Source of the DNA: Desulfobacter hydrogenophilus | Lineage (GTDB): Bacteria; Desulfobacterota; Desulfobacteria; Desulfobacterales; Desulfobacteraceae | Direction: 5' to 3' | Assembly: GCF_004319545.1 (NCBI RefSeq) | Contig: NZ_CP036313.1 | Location: 1,676,501-1,740,500 of the forward strand | Length of the DNA: 64,000 bases | Shown: piece by piece, positions 1 to 9,764 of the stretch | Position numbering within the stretch: position 1 is the first letter of the stretch | Layout of the letters: every line of letters starts with the position of its first letter | Notes under the pieces: model-generated | The model's database searches: none | Seen by the model: the letters and a program-made list of their open reading frames with translations, nothing else | Told to the model about the DNA's origin: nothing | Made by a program: the position numbers and the translations under genes

Positions 1-3000
1 GTAGAGAATGTCTGTCTGCCCCACTGACACCATCGATAGCCGATTGTTTCGTGCCGCTTCTGCCCCGTCTTCATCCCCATCACTTACCAGCTCAAACACT
101 CTGTTCCAAACCTGCGCTGAACCGTCTGGCCGTATATGTTCATGGCGTAGGTTCTCCATATTCCCCATGGGGTCATATGCATACACCTCCTCATAGGGCC
201 GGGTGCGGGTCAGGTCTGTGCAACGTGGCGCATCGCCCCACAGTGGCAAGCCGGGTGGCTGATTGCACTCTCTCCCGGTGGCGGTCAGCAGGCGATAGAT
301 GGCATCGTAGGTAAATTCACGGTCCAGCGCGTCGCGCCCTAACGGTGTGTCCAGAATGCCGCTGCCGGGTGTGCGGTCGTGAATGGTGGTGATGTTGCCG
401 ATCAGGTCATACTGGTAGCTGAAATCTTGCAGCGGTACGCCACGGGGTTGGAACACCTCACCGACCCGATCATAACGCTCACTGCGCAGTCGCACCAGCC
501 GAAAGGTTTGCGGATCGTAGGCGTAGCGGGTCATCACGTCGTTGCCATAAGCGATCAATGACCGCTGCCCCTTGGCGTTGTACGCGATGTGGTCGACAAA
601 GGTTTCGTCATTCAACGCGATCCGTTCCAATGCCCCGGCCCGGTTGTATTCCGGCCGCAGCACTGACCGATTGCCGTTGACATCCCGCGGGTAGTGCATC
701 TGCACGGTACGGTTGAGTCCGTCATAGCGCATATCACTGGTGTAAACCTGTGGCGCCAGCAGGGTTTCGGCAACGGCTTCCAGTGCAGCAAGGGTACCGG
801 ATGAACCCCAGTCGACCCGAAAAGCATCAACCTGCCAGTTATTCTGGGCCGCCTGGGTAAAGACACCCTGAAAAGCAGTATCCCCAATCACACGGCGGGA
901 TTTACTGAGCAGATTACCTTTGAAATCAAAACGGTGAAAAATCAACTGGCCCGCTTCATCGTAGTGGTGGATGAGTTGCCCCAGCAGGTTATCGGACCGA
1001 GCTGCATCCCTGGCAAGCTCATCACCATAAACCAACCGTTGACGCAGGCCCATAGGCTCGTTGTGTCCATCACGGCTCCAACCATGGGTTGGACGATTCA
1101 GCGCATCATAAACCTGTAAAATCAATGCACCCTTACTGTCCCGCCGCTCAATCTCCCGACCGACGGCATCAATTACGATCCGGCGCAGGCCCGCATCAAT
1201 GCTGTCGGTTCGCCACGGGTTATTGGCCAGGTCGTAGGCATAACGAAAGGCCACCCGATTCAAGGCATCGGTTACCGAGAGCACATTGCCGCGAATGTCA
1301 TAGCTTGTGCGGGTGGTGTACCAGTCGGTATCGGGGTCAGTCCCGTTTCGTTCGATGGCGACGATGGTGCGCCCCAAGGCATCAACAACCATGCTGGCCG
1401 GTGTATTCCAGTGCGTTTGATAGGCGGCCGCTTCATCTTCATGGGTGCGGCCGGCGTTGTCGTTGGCATCGTAGGTGCAGGCCTCCCACGGGGTCGCCCG
1501 GTAGGTGTCGGGATTGTCAAGTTGGTCCGGCACCCCGTAGATCACCCGTTGCTCCGATCCATCCGGATTGAGGGTGCGCACCACCTGGCCGCGGGGGTCG
1601 TAGAACATGGTGGCCCGCTGTCCCAACTCAGCTTCCACCGGAGGGACAAAGTCCCAGCCGGCCGCGTAAAAGGGCTCGTATTTTTCGACAACCCGCCCCT
1701 TGTTGTCGTACACCTGCCAGCCACTGACAATAACACGCGTTTGGCCCGTGAGCGTTTGCCCGGCGGCATTCCCAACCGGTGTTGTTTGATCGGCGGGCAG
1801 CCCCACATCCCCCCCAAATGGCGGGGTTCCAAACACCAAATTTTCGGCCTGTGTGCGGGTTTGCAGCAGGCGGCCAAAGCCGTCGGAATATTCCCGCGAC
1901 TCAATGGTGTTGTCTCGCTGCGCTAAGGGGATGGTGGTATCGGTTATATGGTATTCCCGCTGAATGGTATGCACCGAGATCGGCTGTCCACTATTTTCAA
2001 AGGCAAGAAAATCATAGACCAGTCGTGTACCCGGTACGTCCAGGGTATCCCCCGCGTCCTCATCCATTTTACCCATTACCGCTATGCTTTCCAGCAATCC
2101 CAACGGGGTGAACTGAAATACCTGTCGGTTGCCGTTGGGATCGGTTATGAGTGACGGTTGCATTACCTGATAGTCGTAGACTGCCTCTGCTGTAAGACCG
2201 ATTGGGTCTGTCACGCCGATGGGGAAGAGCCCAAAATCATCATACGTGATGGTGGTGTCCCGGCCCAGTGGATCTCGGGTGGTCCGCAGCAGTCCGCGAC
2301 CAATCGGTTCAATTTGAAAGTCATACTGCTGACGGGTTGTGGTCACAAAGTAACCCCGCGCATGGGCACCGTCTCCCTCAAAGAAGCTGTAACCAGCCAA
2401 TGCCGGGGTGCCCTCCCGAAATGGTTGTGGATATTCCTCGCTCCAGTTGGGTGGGGCATTTGGCGAAAAGTAAGGTGATCGCTCTGGTGGATCAAGCACC
2501 GCGTCTCCACTGCGATAGACCTCCGCTAAAATCTCTTCCGTTAAGACCAACGCTTCGCTGCGCACTAAAGCCCCAAAGTTGCCAAGCGCACCGAGGGGCA
2601 AGCCATCGAAGGCCTCTCCATCGTAGTAGCTTAAGGTTTGGTCGAGCAGATTCAGGCTGGCTTCGCCTGTTTGAATACTTGCCCAAAGCTCAAATAGAGA
2701 GAGGCTTCCGTCATTGAAGACCTCGTAAGACTCCGTCCGGGCCGGTCGATCGACCATATAATGGTCTTGGTCGTCACGTTGGGCAAAGGTGGAGGTGGCC
2801 AAAGTCGCCAGATAGGGTTCCTCGAAATCGGCAGCAAGACGAAAATCGCGGCCCCTGGGTACAGCCATGGCGGCTTGGGTACGCGGCTGACCGTAGGCAT
2901 CGTAATCAGTGGTAAAACTGATCTGAGTCATCGGCTCGTTCCCCCGCTCCCACTGAGTGGTGCGCTGGGCAATACCAAAGGGGAAAAAGATTCGTAACCG

Positions 3001-5634
3001 CTCGTCATCGGTATTGGATGGCGATTCTTCCCGTACCCCTTGCACCGACTCCGTCACCGTGTAGGGGCGGTCTTCTCTGAATGTGCCATCTTGCGCATAA
3101 AGTTCGCTACGTAATAGCTGACCGCGTAGGGTTCGCAATGCATCGCGCCTGGCTCGCCGGGGAAGAGCGTTTAAAAGGTCGGTGACGTCAGGCGGTCGCT
3201 GCAGCACTTGTGGGTCTTCAGCCCAATACTCATCACTGTAATCGACTTCCTCCCACTCGCCAAACTCATCCCCGATGGGTCCTTGATGAAACCAGGATTT
3301 GGTCAACATCGGGGGGGAAAAATATTGCTCATGGTCCTCCCCGGCTACCGGTAGGAAATCAATTGCTTCACCATGCAGGCCGACGTTGTTGTAATCCTCA
3401 AACCGTTCGGTGTCACGCTGTTCTACCCGGCCGAATCCGCGGAACTCACGCTCGGCGCCATCCCAATAACCGTGGTGATACATGTACTCGGTTGTCAGTT
3501 TGCCATGGGAAATCCGGTCAATGACTTCCACTTGTGAGACCACTTGAACGGGGAACGGCAGCGGCGTTTTCCAGCGGGTCCCAGGCACCAACTCATCATC
3601 TAAATAAAAACGGATTGAGGATTCATAACCGACCCGGGTCAGCGCCCCCATGTGATTGTCCATTTCCGTCAGCAGATAGGGTTTGACGCCACCCGTAAAG
3701 TCCAGGAAGTGCATGGCGTGTTGATCAATACGGCCAACATCCGTGCTCCACAAAACGCCGCTGATGCCTGTGCCGAGCAGGTCGACCAGCCTGACGGCAT
3801 CCAAATCAGTCAGGGGTGGTGTACCGTCGATCTCAATGGCTTCACTCCAGCCGTTCCCTCCTTGATTGATCCACAGCATCACTTTGCAGTGATCGACAAA
3901 AACGATATCCGCCAAGCCGTCTCCGTCAATGTCACCGATAAGAATCCTGCGTGGGTCGTAGCCGTATGGATAGCGGGGGCTGTTGCGCATCGAGACCCGC
4001 CTGCCCCAGTTGCCATAGCCAAGGTTGGGCCAATAGTCGATATTGCCGTCGTGGACGAGGATAATGTCCTGCAGCCCATCCCCGGTCATATCGCCCCATT
4101 TGATACGAGGGTCTGAAAAGTTGACGTTGGGAAACGCCTCTAAATTCCGTCTCGGCACCTGGCGGGTTTCATGCCATCCCTTGTGAGGATCGTTGAAATA
4201 GCACTCGAACCGGCTGCTCGAAAGGACTGCATCGGTGACGCCGTCACCGGTCAGGTCGACCAGTTGAACCTCTGGTGTTTCAAGGTTAATACTGGGAGCA
4301 AATTCATATCGCTGGAACGCCTTCCTATCCCACTGCCCACCGAAGCGCATCGGATAGTATCCGGAGAGCCGCTCATCGGTGACCAGCAGGTCGATGCAGC
4401 CGTTGCCGTTGGCATCGATCAACTGCACCCCGGAATCGGCCAGAGTCAAGCCGGCTGGTGCATCACGCATCTCCCGTGGCAGGTCGAATTCACCGTTACC
4501 AAGATTGCGCCAATAGCGCACCGTGCCATTCATTTGCAAAATATCGGGTAGTCCATTGCCGAACAGGTCTGCGAGTTCTATGTCGGGACTGGCCAAAGAG
4601 CGGGTGGGTAAATCACGCCCCGTAACGGGGAAAAAGGTTCGGCCGGCAGGGTCAAAGCCACTGTAGTCAAATGTTAATGCGGGGAGGCGCTCTTCGTCGT
4701 CGTGACCGACCACGCGCACCTGGCTGAGCAGCGAAAAGCCGTTGAGGGGTAAACGCAGTCCCAGATCTTCCAGGTCTTGCCGCTGATCGAGGTAGATCAA
4801 CTGGTAGGTTCGCACCAGACGGGTTTCATTGGTGTGAGTTTGAATGACAATCCGCCGGCAGCGCCGACGCGTTCTGATTTCAAAGCCCGATCGGTAGCCG
4901 GAAAACGGGTCCGGTCGGTCTTCATATTCAAAATTTACCGAAACAAGAAATTCAGGATTGTCTCTATCCCCATGGTCAGCGTATTGAATACGCCTCAGGT
5001 AGAGTTGATCCCAACGATGCGGGCCTTCTTCCCCTTGGTCACGTTCATACTCATAGGTGATGCAATTGCCAAACGTATCCTCCGTGCGGGACAGATGCCA
5101 GGCAAAGCAGTTGTCCCGCCTCAAAGGGTCAGGGTTGGCCACCACAGCCGAATCTTCGTTGCCGGTCTCGGGCGTGCCATAATAGCTAATCAGCCCGTCT
5201 TTGCTCCACACCTGCCAAAAATTTTGCGCTGCGCTGTGATGGTGTTCGATACGGGCAAAAAGCCCTTCCGTACGGGGCCGGTATCGGGTAAGTTCCGTCT
5301 GGTGCTCCACCGGTACGAGATCCTCCGCGCCTGAGAGCACAAAGGTATCCTGCGCGTCGTCATAACGGGGAACGCCTTTGGATGTCTTGCGCGTCACACC
5401 TGGGATGCTGAGATTCCAGCCCAGACCAAAGACTCCGTTTCCATTGCCCGTGCTGTATACCAAACTCAGCGCCGGTTGAAAGCCGTTACGGCCAGGCGGA
5501 AGGGCTATGGGAACAGTAAAGTTGCCTGTGCCTGTGAAAAGATCCGGTGAAAAAGTCTCGCCGATTCCTTGCAGCGCACCACCACCCTGGGGTGTTGAAA
5601 TGACTTGCTCTGAAGTTCCCGATTTGTTGCTCAA
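1..5634 (-). CDS. Tc-toxin B/C-like SpvB-TcdB-Rhs protein, 3' end outside window
   Basis: The minus-strand frame stays open for 1,878 codons and runs off the left edge. The N-terminus reads as an SpvB domain: a PQGGGALQGIGETFSP start, then TGTGNFTVPIALPPGRNG and LSGAEDLVPV. FG-GAP/VCBS-like calcium repeats follow (DLFGNGLPDILQ, DLTGDGVTDA, GDIDGDGLADIVFVDH), then TcdB middle regions and YD/Rhs repeats (VYDALNRPTHG, YDPMGNMENL). In ABC toxin complexes such proteins form the cocoon that holds a C-terminal toxic domain; that part lies beyond the edge here. The start chosen is TTG at 5634, with GGAG eight bases upstream, because no ATG precedes the SpvB domain in frame. The frame stays open to a stop near 5717 and reads plausibly there, so the gene may have been longer before the adjacent IS relic arrived. 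It is clearly GC-richer than the neighbouring genes, which suggests transfer. Confidence 0.88.
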   Translation of the reverse strand, partial: MSNKSGTSEQVISTPQGGGALQGIGETFSPDLFTGTGNFTVPIALPPGRNGFQPALSLVYSTGNGNGVFGLGWNLSIPGVTRKTSKGVPRYDDAQDTFVLSGAEDLVPVEHQTELTRYRPRTEGLFARIEHHHSAAQNFWQVWSKDGLISYYGTPETGNEDSAVVANPDPLRRDNCFAWHLSRTEDTFGNCITYEYERDQGEEGPHRWDQLYLRRIQYADHGDRDNPEFLVSVNFEYEDRPDPFSGYRSGFEIRTRRRCRRIVIQTHTNETRLVRTYQLIYLDQRQDLEDLGLRLPLNGFSLLSQVRVVGHDDEERLPALTFDYSGFDPAGRTFFPVTGRDLPTRSLASPDIELADLFGNGLPDILQMNGTVRYWRNLGNGEFDLPREMRDAPAGLTLADSGVQLIDANGNGCIDLLVTDERLSGYYPMRFGGQWDRKAFQRYEFAPSINLETPEVQLVDLTGDGVTDAVLSSSRFECYFNDPHKGWHETRQVPRRNLEAFPNVNFSDPRIKWGDMTGDGLQDIILVHDGNIDYWPNLGYGNWGRRVSMRNSPRYPYGYDPRRILIGDIDGDGLADIVFVDHCKVMLWINQGGNGWSEAIEIDGTPPLTDLDAVRLVDLLGTGISGVLWSTDVGRIDQHAMHFLDFTGGVKPYLLTEMDNHMGALTRVGYESSIRFYLDDELVPGTRWKTPLPFPVQVVSQVEVIDRISHGKLTTEYMYHHGYWDGAEREFRGFGRVEQRDTERFEDYNNVGLHGEAIDFLPVAGEDHEQYFSPPMLTKSWFHQGPIGDEFGEWEEVDYSDEYWAEDPQVLQRPPDVTDLLNALPRRARRDALRTLRGQLLRSELYAQDGTFREDRPYTVTESVQGVREESPSNTDDERLRIFFPFGIAQRTTQWERGNEPMTQISFTTDYDAYGQPRTQAAMAVPRGRDFRLAADFEEPYLATLATSTFAQRDDQDHYMVDRPARTESYEVFNDGSLSLFELWASIQTGEASLNLLDQTLSYYDGEAFDGLPLGALGNFGALVRSEALVLTEEILAEVYRSGDAVLDPPERSPYFSPNAPPNWSEEYPQPFREGTPALAGYSFFEGDGAHARGYFVTTTRQQYDFQIEPIGRGLLRTTRDPLGRDTTITYDDFGLFPIGVTDPIGLTAEAVYDYQVMQPSLITDPNGNRQVFQFTPLGLLESIAVMGKMDEDAGDTLDVPGTRLVYDFLAFENSGQPISVHTIQREYHITDTTIPLAQRDNTIESREYSDGFGRLLQTRTQAENLVFGTPPFGGDVGLPADQTTPVGNAAGQTLTGQTRVIVSGWQVYDNKGRVVEKYEPFYAAGWDFVPPVEAELGQRATMFYDPRGQVVRTLNPDGSEQRVIYGVPDQLDNPDTYRATPWEACTYDANDNAGRTHEDEAAAYQTHWNTPASMVVDALGRTIVAIERNGTDPDTDWYTTRTSYDIRGNVLSVTDALNRVAFRYAYDLANNPWRTDSIDAGLRRIVIDAVGREIERRDSKGALILQVYDALNRPTHGWSRDGHNEPMGLRQRLVYGDELARDAARSDNLLGQLIHHYDEAGQLIFHRFDFKGNLLSKSRRVIGDTAFQGVFTQAAQNNWQVDAFRVDWGSSGTLAALEAVAETLLAPQVYTSDMRYDGLNRTVQMHYPRDVNGNRSVLRPEYNRAGALERIALNDETFVDHIAYNAKGQRSLIAYGNDVMTRYAYDPQTFRLVRLRSERYDRVGEVFQPRGVPLQDFSYQYDLIGNITTIHDRTPGSGILDTPLGRDALDREFTYDAIYRLLTATGRECNQPPGLPLWGDAPRCTDLTRTRPYEEVYAYDPMGNMENLRHEHIRPDGSAQVWNRVFELVSDGDEDGAEAARNNRLSMVSVGQTDILY

Positions 5635-6040
5635 ACCAATAGCTCCATTCGTGTTCGCATAAAGTTGTAATATTGGCCTATTGAAACCAACATGACCGTC
5701 GCGTGCCCCATTTTCCCTAAGAGTCCAGTTTAAAAATTAAGGGATTGGGGCTATTCTCATGTGATTACAGCCGATTCATTTATTTTTAGGATGGGATAGC
5801 TGCACAGAATTGAGATTATTTCGCTGGTTTTCTTACCATCCTATTAAATTACCTATTCCGTAACAACCGGTCGATTCTCTTCAAGGCATGGGACTCAGGA
5901 TTAAGTATAATCACAGTAACATAGGCTCATGTTGCGTTTCAAGGTCTTATTTGACCAAAAATTCGACAAGCGAATGAAGCAATGCCTTTCCTCGCTTGCC
6001 GGCGTTATGAACGAACTCAAAAAAACCAAGAGGATAAGAA
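5635..6040. other. Intergenic region between Rhs gene and IS relic
   Basis: No convincing gene. The 80 bases next to the Rhs gene are open in its frame and read LQLYANTNGAIGLSNKS, which could be an old 5' extension of that protein. The rest is AT-rich and probably holds the divergent promoter region and the left part of the decayed IS5-type element; I could not find its terminal inverted repeats. Confidence 0.4.
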
Positions 6041-6594
6041 ATGGGAAACGCAAATCTATCAGATCATATTTGGTGGAAAATTCTGGCTTTTTTAAAACCC
6101 AAAGACGATCTATGAACTATTGTACGAGCGCATGCTTGTACGGCGGGAGCTCCGCAAAGACACCTCAGTGAACAAGGGGATCAAGCATTGGGACGCTCGA
6201 AAGGCGGCTTTACAACAAAAATTCATGTAATGGTCGATGCTCTCGGAAATCCGTTGGACTTTATCCTTACCGATGGACAAGCGGCGGATGTGACTCAGGC
6301 TATACTTTGTTTGAAGGTGTACAGTCCACATATGCACTGATGGATAAGGCCTATGATGCCGACAAACTGATCGAACAACTGAAACGACAAAATATTATCT
6401 CCGTTATTCCGCCCCAATCCAACCGAAAGGAACTTTGTGAATATGACGAGTCTATCTATAAAGAACGCAACCTAATTGAATGCTTTATCGGTAAACTCAA
6501 ACAATTCCGTCGAATCTTTTCTCGGTTTGAAAAATGGGCAAAAAATTACATGCATATTTTGCGGTTTGCCGCTACTTTGATATGGCTACGCTAA
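6041..6594 (+). pseudogene. Decayed IS5-family (IS427-like) transposase
   Basis: Three fragments in different frames together resemble an IS5/IS427-type transposase. An ATG at 6041, with AGGA five bases upstream, starts ANLSDHIWWKILAFLKPKDD and stops near 6110. Most of the usual N-terminal region is missing, and the sequence resumes with TIVRAHACTAGAPQ, ALGRSKGGFTTKIHVMVDA and FILTDGQAADVTQA. A frameshift near 6305 leads into YALMDKAYDADKLIEQL, SVIPPQSNRK and the ending ERNLIECFIGKLKQFRRIFS...LIWLR. These are the standard DDE-region motifs of the family. With an internal deletion and at least one frameshift it cannot encode an active enzyme. It lies directly upstream of the toxin-like gene and may have shortened it. 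Confidence 0.85.
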
Positions 6595-6753
6595 ATGTCA
6601 ACAGAACATAGTAAGACTCTTCTCGAACGATTAAACCTGACTATCAGGCAATCTTTGTCCCCATTGGTTAGAAAAACTCTTGGTTTTAGCAAAAGAAGAG
6701 ACAATCTCAGAAAAAAACGTTTTAATAGGATTGTTTTCTGGTAGCCATTTCCT

Positions 6754-6783
6754 GAAAAAAGACACCTGAGTATTCAGGTGCCC
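6754..6783 (-). terminator. Rho-independent terminator of the ferredoxin gene
   Basis: A CACCTGA/TCAGGTG hairpin (6763-6769 with 6774-6780) is followed, on the minus strand, by a run of six T (A-run on + at 6754-6760). It lies about 50 bases after the ferredoxin stop. Confidence 0.75.
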
Positions 6784-6833
6784 TTTTGGGTTTGGTCGGC
6801 TATTTCGAAAACAGCCTGAAGCGTAAAATGGAT

Positions 6834-7007
6834 CTACTCAGTAAGAATTGCGTTGAAACCGCATTCGGCTTCACATTCGCCGCAATCAATACATTCGTCA
6901 CTTATCTCGAAGTAATTTTTCCCGGGAGGCATGCTGATTGCTTCAACAGGACAGGCGCTTGCGCATGCGCCACATGACTGACATTCATCGGGGTCTATTT
7001 TATGCAT
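6834..7007 (-). CDS. Small 2x[4Fe-4S] ferredoxin
   Basis: A 57-residue protein starting MHKIDPDECQSCGACA. Two full cysteine motifs are visible, CxxCxxCxxxCP (CQSCGACASACP) near residues 9-20 and CxxCxxC...C (CIDCGECEAEC) near residues 39-49, as in clostridial-type 2[4Fe-4S] ferredoxins. It would be a soluble cytoplasmic low-potential electron carrier. AGGAG lies eight bases before the ATG and a terminator follows, so it appears monocistronic. The partner is unknown; 2-oxoacid oxidoreductases such as the Kor complex encoded in this window use carriers of this kind. Confidence 0.93.
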   Translation of the reverse strand: MHKIDPDECQSCGACASACPVEAISMPPGKNYFEISDECIDCGECEAECGFNAILTE

Positions 7008-7495
7008 CTTTTCTCCTTTAAAACCACATATTTTAGTTTCTCTGCCACGGGCTCATTCCCCGCAGTCCAATTAATATTAATGAAATGAATCGCTTCTATT
7101 TTGTGTAAAAAAATAACAAACATTTTTAAAAGATACAAAAAAGGCGATTCATAAAGAAACTTATAGAAAGATTTTCAGGCCTGGTCAAGGGCTTAATTTT
7201 GAGAATAGGACGACTCGTCTGACAAACGCCATTTATCACCTAAATATTGAAGGCGTCTTTTGGCCGGATATGCAAGACGTCGGCATGCAGCATTTAGGCA
7301 TCAGACGGATGAGGTTATAGAGAACACACTGTAATGATTAGTAAATAAATACGCTGACAATTTCTTTTTTTTTTAACGCTTTGACACTGAACCCCAACCA
7401 GGCATGTTTTTAGAATTTTTAGCTCAGATCAATAAAATTTTGTGTTTTTTTTACGTACACTGCGCGCGAAGTGACAAAAAAGGACCTGTGGGCGC
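7008..7495. other. Intergenic region upstream of ferredoxin gene
   Basis: About 490 AT-rich bases without a credible gene. It should hold the ferredoxin promoter. Weak nested inverted repeats occur at 7216-7307 (CGTCTGA...CCTAAAT and ATTTAGG...TCAGACG), which may be a remnant of a small repeat. Confidence 0.4.
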
Positions 7496-8329
7496 TTATA
7501 CGGTTCCCGGCCAGAAAAAACAGACTGAACTTCTGCCCATTATTTTGACATCAAACACCTTATGGGCAGGCCGGTATCCGGCAGCACCGGCACACACCAT
7601 CAAGGGCAGCAGATGCTCTTCCCGGGGGTGGCAATGCCTTGCAGCCGGCACATGTTCCCAGTTGAGAAGATCTTGTCTTTGCTGTTCAGGGGAATTTTTC
7701 TCATCGGCACAAATTTTTATAAGCCAATTCTGAAAAGACCTGTTCTTGGGATCCGGCACAGAAGGAAAACCCGGGCCTGCCTGCAGATCAAATTCCCTCA
7801 TGTTGTGAAAAGAAAATCCAGAGCCAAGAAGCCAAATATTTTCTTTGAGCAACGGTCTTAGGGCTTGCCCCATTAACAGGTGTTTTTCGGCATCCAGACT
7901 TTTGGATAGAGAAATCTGGATACAAGGGACATCTGCTTTAGGCAGCATCAGGGTTAAAGGGATGTAAACCCCATGATCAAACCCCCGTTTGGCATCTGCC
8001 TTCGCTTTGATGCCGGCCTCTTTGAGCAGTGCAACGGCTTTAAGCGCCAGCTCAGGGTGGCCGGCAGCCGGATACCGAATTTCATAGGCCTGTTTGGGAA
8101 ACCCGTAATAATCGTAAATCAGCTCGGGTTCAGGGTGGCTGGTTACCATGGGCGGCTCGCTTTCCCAATGGGCGGAAATCACTACCACAGCCTCAGGTTT
8201 AGGCAGCATCGTGGCAAGCTCTTTTAACAAGGCATTCATGGTGTCATGTCCGGCATGACCCAAAAGGGGTAGAGGCCCGCCGCCATGGGGGATATAAATA
8301 ATGGCGCTGTCAGCTTTTGGTGTGGTCAT
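7496..8329 (-). CDS. LigB-family extradiol dioxygenase (DODA/YgiD-like)
   Basis: A protein of 277 residues from the ATG at 8329 (MTTPKADSAIIYIPHGGGPL). It matches class III extradiol ring-cleavage dioxygenases of the LigB/DODA type. Visible signatures are the metal-binding HGGGPLPLLGH near the N-terminus, VVVISAHWES, FDHGVYIPL and a late LLGSGFSFHNM. Characterised members use Fe(II) or Zn(II) to open catechol-type rings; YgiD acts on DOPA. In an anaerobe the substrate and even the oxygen-dependent reaction are uncertain. An in-frame ATG at 8383 would add 18 residues and lie deeper in the upstream diadenylate cyclase gene; the family's usual N-terminus favours 8329. It overlaps that gene by 20 bases, so the two are probably cotranscribed. 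Confidence 0.82.
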   Translation of the reverse strand: MTTPKADSAIIYIPHGGGPLPLLGHAGHDTMNALLKELATMLPKPEAVVVISAHWESEPPMVTSHPEPELIYDYYGFPKQAYEIRYPAAGHPELALKAVALLKEAGIKAKADAKRGFDHGVYIPLTLMLPKADVPCIQISLSKSLDAEKHLLMGQALRPLLKENIWLLGSGFSFHNMREFDLQAGPGFPSVPDPKNRSFQNWLIKICADEKNSPEQQRQDLLNWEHVPAARHCHPREEHLLPLMVCAGAAGYRPAHKVFDVKIMGRSSVCFFWPGTV

Positions 8330-9764
8330 TGCTATTTTTTTTGGAGATGGTATATCGAATCTGTACCTTTTTATGCTTCTCATCCGGCCGCAGGGTGGCA
8401 GGGTTCATGACCAGTCCCACATTAATAACGCCTGACGTTGTTAAATTTTCAAGGTGAATTTTCTCGGTAAACACCGTGGTTAAGCGTTCCATGGTAAGCT
8501 CACCGCCTGTGATTTTGACCGTTTCAGGCATAACGCGGAGATTGCTCATGATAAGGCCCTCCGGCAATTTTCCTGAAAAATCTGCCTGTACCGGTACCCG
8601 TTTTTCCACCATGGTGTCCAGGGTCAATTCCACCTGATCCGGTTCAATATTTTTCAGACGGATGCCTGGCGGCAACTGGACATTCTGCCGGGTAATGGTC
8701 AACTTATTTTTTCCCACAGCTGTTCCGTCAAGGGAGATCTTGATGCTCATCTGATCCAGGGTCAAAGCGTTGATTAGGGGCCGTGCACCGCTGATCAGAA
8801 GCCTGGCTCTGGAAGCAGATGTATACGTAATATTCATTTTTTTGTCAGAATTCATGAACTCAATGGGAACATCATAGTTGGCCAGCGTCTCCATGCCCCT
8901 TGAAAAGCTCAGCCACAGACCTGTGGTACATAAAAGGCAGACCATGGCGGCCACAAGCAGCTCCCGGGTCTGTCGGCGCATTTTCTTTACCGGTTCAGGC
9001 CCACCGGTGTATTGTTTTATTAATGTTTCAATCTTGTCAGGATCCCTGACCTCATGAATCCGGTTGTCTTTTACAAGGGATACTTTTCCACGCTCCTCAG
9101 AGACAACAATCACCAGGGCGTCGCTTTGCTCGGTAAGCCCCAGAGCTGCCCTGTGCCGGGTACCGTATTTCGAGGCCAGCTGTCGATTCTGGGACAAGGG
9201 CAAAATTGTTCCGGCCCGGGTAATCTTTCCCCTCTGAATCACGGCAGCGCCGTCATGGAGCGGTGCACCGGGCCAGAAAATATTCACCAACATTTCCTTG
9301 GACAGTGACGCATTAATGTCCGTCCCGGAACCGATGATGCTGTCCACCCCTGTTTTAAGCGGCATTACGATCAATGCCCCAATTTTCGATCCGGCCAGTT
9401 CCGCCACAGCATCACTGATGATGCTCACCGGCGTATTGATCTGGGTCCTTGGAATTTCCCATAGAAAAAAGCTGAGACTACGTGTTCTGACCACCCCTGA
9501 TATTTCATTTCTAAACACAATAATAATGATAAAGGTCGCCACGGTGATCACGCCCTGCATAACCCAGTTGGTAATGACCAGCCCCATGGCGTTGGCGCTG
9601 CGACCGATGATCCACATCACCACCACAGCCATGAGAACGCGCAGGACATTGGTACCCCGGAACAATACATACAAGCGGAAGAGGATATATGTGTTAAAAA
9701 CGATATCCAGCATATCCTGCCAACGCCACCCGGAAAATAATAAAATCAATTGTTCCATAAACAT
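8310..9764 (-). CDS. Diadenylate cyclase fused to YbbR-like repeats (CdaA-CdaR fusion)
   Basis: A 484-residue membrane protein. Three hydrophobic segments in residues 1-100 are followed by a DisA_N diadenylate cyclase domain (about 105-260). The catalytic LHDGAAVI (DGA) lies near residue 170 and GTRHRAALG (RHR) near 204; the RTRSLSFFLW and GTDINASLSKE segments are also typical of CdaA. This domain makes c-di-AMP from two ATP. A further membrane segment (about 268-290, LVAAMVCLLCTTGLWLS) leads into two YbbR-like beta repeats in the last 190 residues, expected outside the membrane. In Firmicutes CdaA and its regulator CdaR (YbbR) are separate neighbouring genes; here they form one chain. The start overlaps the DUF2914 gene stop as TAATG, indicating translational coupling. 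Confidence 0.9.
   Translation of the reverse strand: MFMEQLILLFSGWRWQDMLDIVFNTYILFRLYVLFRGTNVLRVLMAVVVMWIIGRSANAMGLVITNWVMQGVITVATFIIIIVFRNEISGVVRTRSLSFFLWEIPRTQINTPVSIISDAVAELAGSKIGALIVMPLKTGVDSIIGSGTDINASLSKEMLVNIFWPGAPLHDGAAVIQRGKITRAGTILPLSQNRQLASKYGTRHRAALGLTEQSDALVIVVSEERGKVSLVKDNRIHEVRDPDKIETLIKQYTGGPEPVKKMRRQTRELLVAAMVCLLCTTGLWLSFSRGMETLANYDVPIEFMNSDKKMNITYTSASRARLLISGARPLINALTLDQMSIKISLDGTAVGKNKLTITRQNVQLPPGIRLKNIEPDQVELTLDTMVEKRVPVQADFSGKLPEGLIMSNLRVMPETVKITGGELTMERLTTVFTEKIHLENLTTSGVINVGLVMNPATLRPDEKHKKVQIRYTISKKNSNDHTKS

Noticed and set aside
1411..1926. Several + strand frames of 100-185 codons in the first 5.5 kb
   Set aside because: All are shadows of the minus-strand Rhs gene, whose frame is open throughout and has consistent domain motifs.
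5929..6171. 80-codon frame upstream of the IS5-type motifs
   Set aside because: The transposase-like residues read in a different frame from 6041; this frame is a by-product.
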